The notes beneath the pieces are model-generated. The model did no database searches and was not told where the DNA came from. It saw only the letters and a list, made by a program, of their open reading frames with translations. A stretch of DNA of 6,768 nucleotides, from NCBI GenBank assembly GCA_900544635.1, contig UQVV01000098.1, forward strand, positions 1 to 6,768. The letters are read 5' to 3'. Made by a program: the position numbers and the translations under genes. Below, one piece after another: positions 5,655-6,768 of this stretch (its first letter is position 1; the number at the start of each line of letters is the position of its first letter). The stretch is from an uncultured Cloacibacillus sp. Lineage in GTDB: Bacteria > Synergistota > Synergistia > Synergistales > Synergistaceae.

Positions 5655-6692
5655 ATGTTTCTGTTGTTCATAGGCGAAACAGCGCTCGCAAGGATTCCCG
5701 GCCTCTCCGCCGCGGGCTCCAACGTCGACGCGCTTCCGTACACCGCGCCGGCCGACGCCGACATGCTCTTCTACGACCGCCCGAAGGTCGCGCCGACGCT
5801 GCCGTTCGACCCGTTCGGCCATCCGTCGCCCGCCGTCGTCACGCGCGCCGCTCTGCTCGAAGCGGGCTTCCCCGTGCAGACCGTGCGCGTCGGCACCTCG
5901 ATAGCGCCCGCGTCGCCGCACGTGACGGTCAGCGAAACGCCGGGGCGCGACATGCGCTTCGAGAGCGCCGTCCGCGATTACGAAGAAATCGCCGCGCGTT
6001 CGGCGGAACTCGCGCGCTCGCTCGACGGGAGCGTAAAGCAGGTCGTCCTCGCGGAATCGGTGCCGGGCGGCACGACGACGGCGATGCTCGTGCTGCGCGC
6101 GCTCGGCTACCTCGGCACCGTCTCGTCGGCGGGGCCGGAGAACCCGCTCTCGCTCAAGGAACAGATATGGAAAGAGACCTCCGCGCGCCTCGGCATCGAA
6201 GCCGGCGGCATGAAGGGCATGGGGCTGCGCGTTCCCGCCGAGATAGGCGACCCGATGCAGATAGCTGTAGCGGCCTACGCCGCAGCGCTGTCCGAGGACG
6301 TGAAGATAACGCTCGCGGGCGGCACGCAGATGATGGCCGTCGCGGCAATACTGCGCGACATGGGCTTCACGCGCGACATACTAGTCGCCACGACGAAGTA
6401 CGTCCACATAGACCCGACCAGCTGTCTTGAGGAGTACGCGGAGAAAATCGGCGTCCGCTGGTACGCCGCGCCGCTCGACTTCACGTACTCGCGCTTCCCC
6501 GGCCTCGCCGACTACGAGAAAGGCTTCATCAAAGAAGGCGTTGGCGCGGGCGGCGCGGTGTGGTACGCGCAGCAGCTCGGCGTCTCGATGGAGCGCATCC
6601 AGTCGAAGACCGAAGAGCTCTACGAAAAAATGCTGAACGAGGGCCCGCTTCCCCCCGAGGTCGTAAGTTCTGTAGAAAGGCGCAGCGTATAG
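5655..6692 (+). CDS. cobT: CobT-like nicotinate-nucleotide-dependent phosphoribosyltransferase (UPF0284/TIGR00303 family)
   Basis: Member of the archaeal/cyanobacterial CobT-like family, thought to transfer phosphoribose from nicotinate mononucleotide to a base such as 5,6-dimethylbenzimidazole, making the alpha-riboside phosphate of the cobalamin lower ligand; the base used here is unknown. The 345-residue cytosolic product is a normal length. Motifs in order are ESVPGGTTTA (134-143), IGDPMQIAVAAYAA (197-210), LAGGTQMMAVAAIL (220-233), TTKYVHIDPTS (246-256) and YEKGFIKEGVGAGG (287-300). Glu294 in KEGVGAGG resembles the EGxGA catalytic-glutamate motif of classical CobT (Glu317 in Salmonella). 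The start at 5655 has AAGGGGG (5637-5643) 11 bases upstream and the expected hydrophobic N-terminus. The frame runs back to an ATG at 5532, but those 41 residues lack a ribosome site and family resemblance. Isoleucine is mostly ATA (9 of 15). No other cobalamin gene is visible here. Confidence 0.88.
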   Translation: MFLLFIGETALARIPGLSAAGSNVDALPYTAPADADMLFYDRPKVAPTLPFDPFGHPSPAVVTRAALLEAGFPVQTVRVGTSIAPASPHVTVSETPGRDMRFESAVRDYEEIAARSAELARSLDGSVKQVVLAESVPGGTTTAMLVLRALGYLGTVSSAGPENPLSLKEQIWKETSARLGIEAGGMKGMGLRVPAEIGDPMQIAVAAYAAALSEDVKITLAGGTQMMAVAAILRDMGFTRDILVATTKYVHIDPTSCLEEYAEKIGVRWYAAPLDFTYSRFPGLADYEKGFIKEGVGAGGAVWYAQQLGVSMERIQSKTEELYEKMLNEGPLPPEVVSSVERRSV

Positions 6693-6768
6693 TATTAACT
6701 GTTTTGATGTCGTTATAAAAATATAACTTTAGTTAGAAGTATAATTTTAATTTTCGAAACAATAAGAG
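6693..6768. other. AT-rich intergenic stretch after the CobT-like gene
   Basis: The 76 bases after the stop are about 20% GC (15 of 76), against strongly GC-rich coding sequence alongside. They contain a short inverted repeat TTATA-AAAA-TATAA (6713-6726) and a TATAAT at 6740-6745 without a recognisable -35 at normal spacing. I see no GC-stem/T-tract terminator for the upstream gene and no coding start with a ribosome site before the window ends. It may be the upstream control region of a gene beyond the right edge. Confidence 0.4.

Overview
The window is dominated by one minus-strand operon encoding a bacterial V/A-type (archaeal-type) rotary ATPase, with one divergently transcribed plus-strand gene at its head. 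Reading the minus strand in the direction of transcription, from high to low coordinates, the order is subunit D (rotor stalk), subunit G/H (stator coiled coil), subunit C (rotor cap), subunit I (membrane stator, proton half-channels), subunit K (rotor ring), subunit F (central stalk) and subunit E (stator), the last cut by the left window edge. The catalytic A and B genes are not present; they would be expected just beyond the left edge.

The plus-strand gene at the right (5655-6692) is a member of the archaeal/cyanobacterial CobT-like family (UPF0284/TIGR00303), annotated as a nicotinate-nucleotide-dependent phosphoribosyltransferase of cobalamin lower-ligand activation. It is separated from subunit D by a 190-base divergent intergenic region. 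The last 76 bases are about 20% GC and contain no gene that I can see.

The organism looks like a GC-rich anaerobic bacterium, most plausibly of the Synergistota. This rests on bacterial Shine-Dalgarno sites, a V-type rather than F-type ATPase, an archaeal-style CobT homologue, and strong use of the isoleucine codon ATA despite high GC. It is an inference from memory of such genomes, not a database result.

The genes form a tightly coupled transcription unit: 31 bases between D and G/H, a TAGTG overlap between G/H and C, a 10-base overlap between C and I, and 19 bases between K and F. Two larger internal gaps (I-K, 89 bases; F-E, 102 bases) carry GC-rich inverted repeats without T-tracts, so they look like mRNA processing, stability or translation-tuning elements rather than terminators. 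The products assemble as a membrane motor (I, K), a central stalk (C, D, F) and peripheral stators (E, G/H). I see no mobile element, CRISPR array, RNA gene or clearly new system; the most interesting points are the gene order, the intercistronic hairpins and the leader of the rotor-ring gene.
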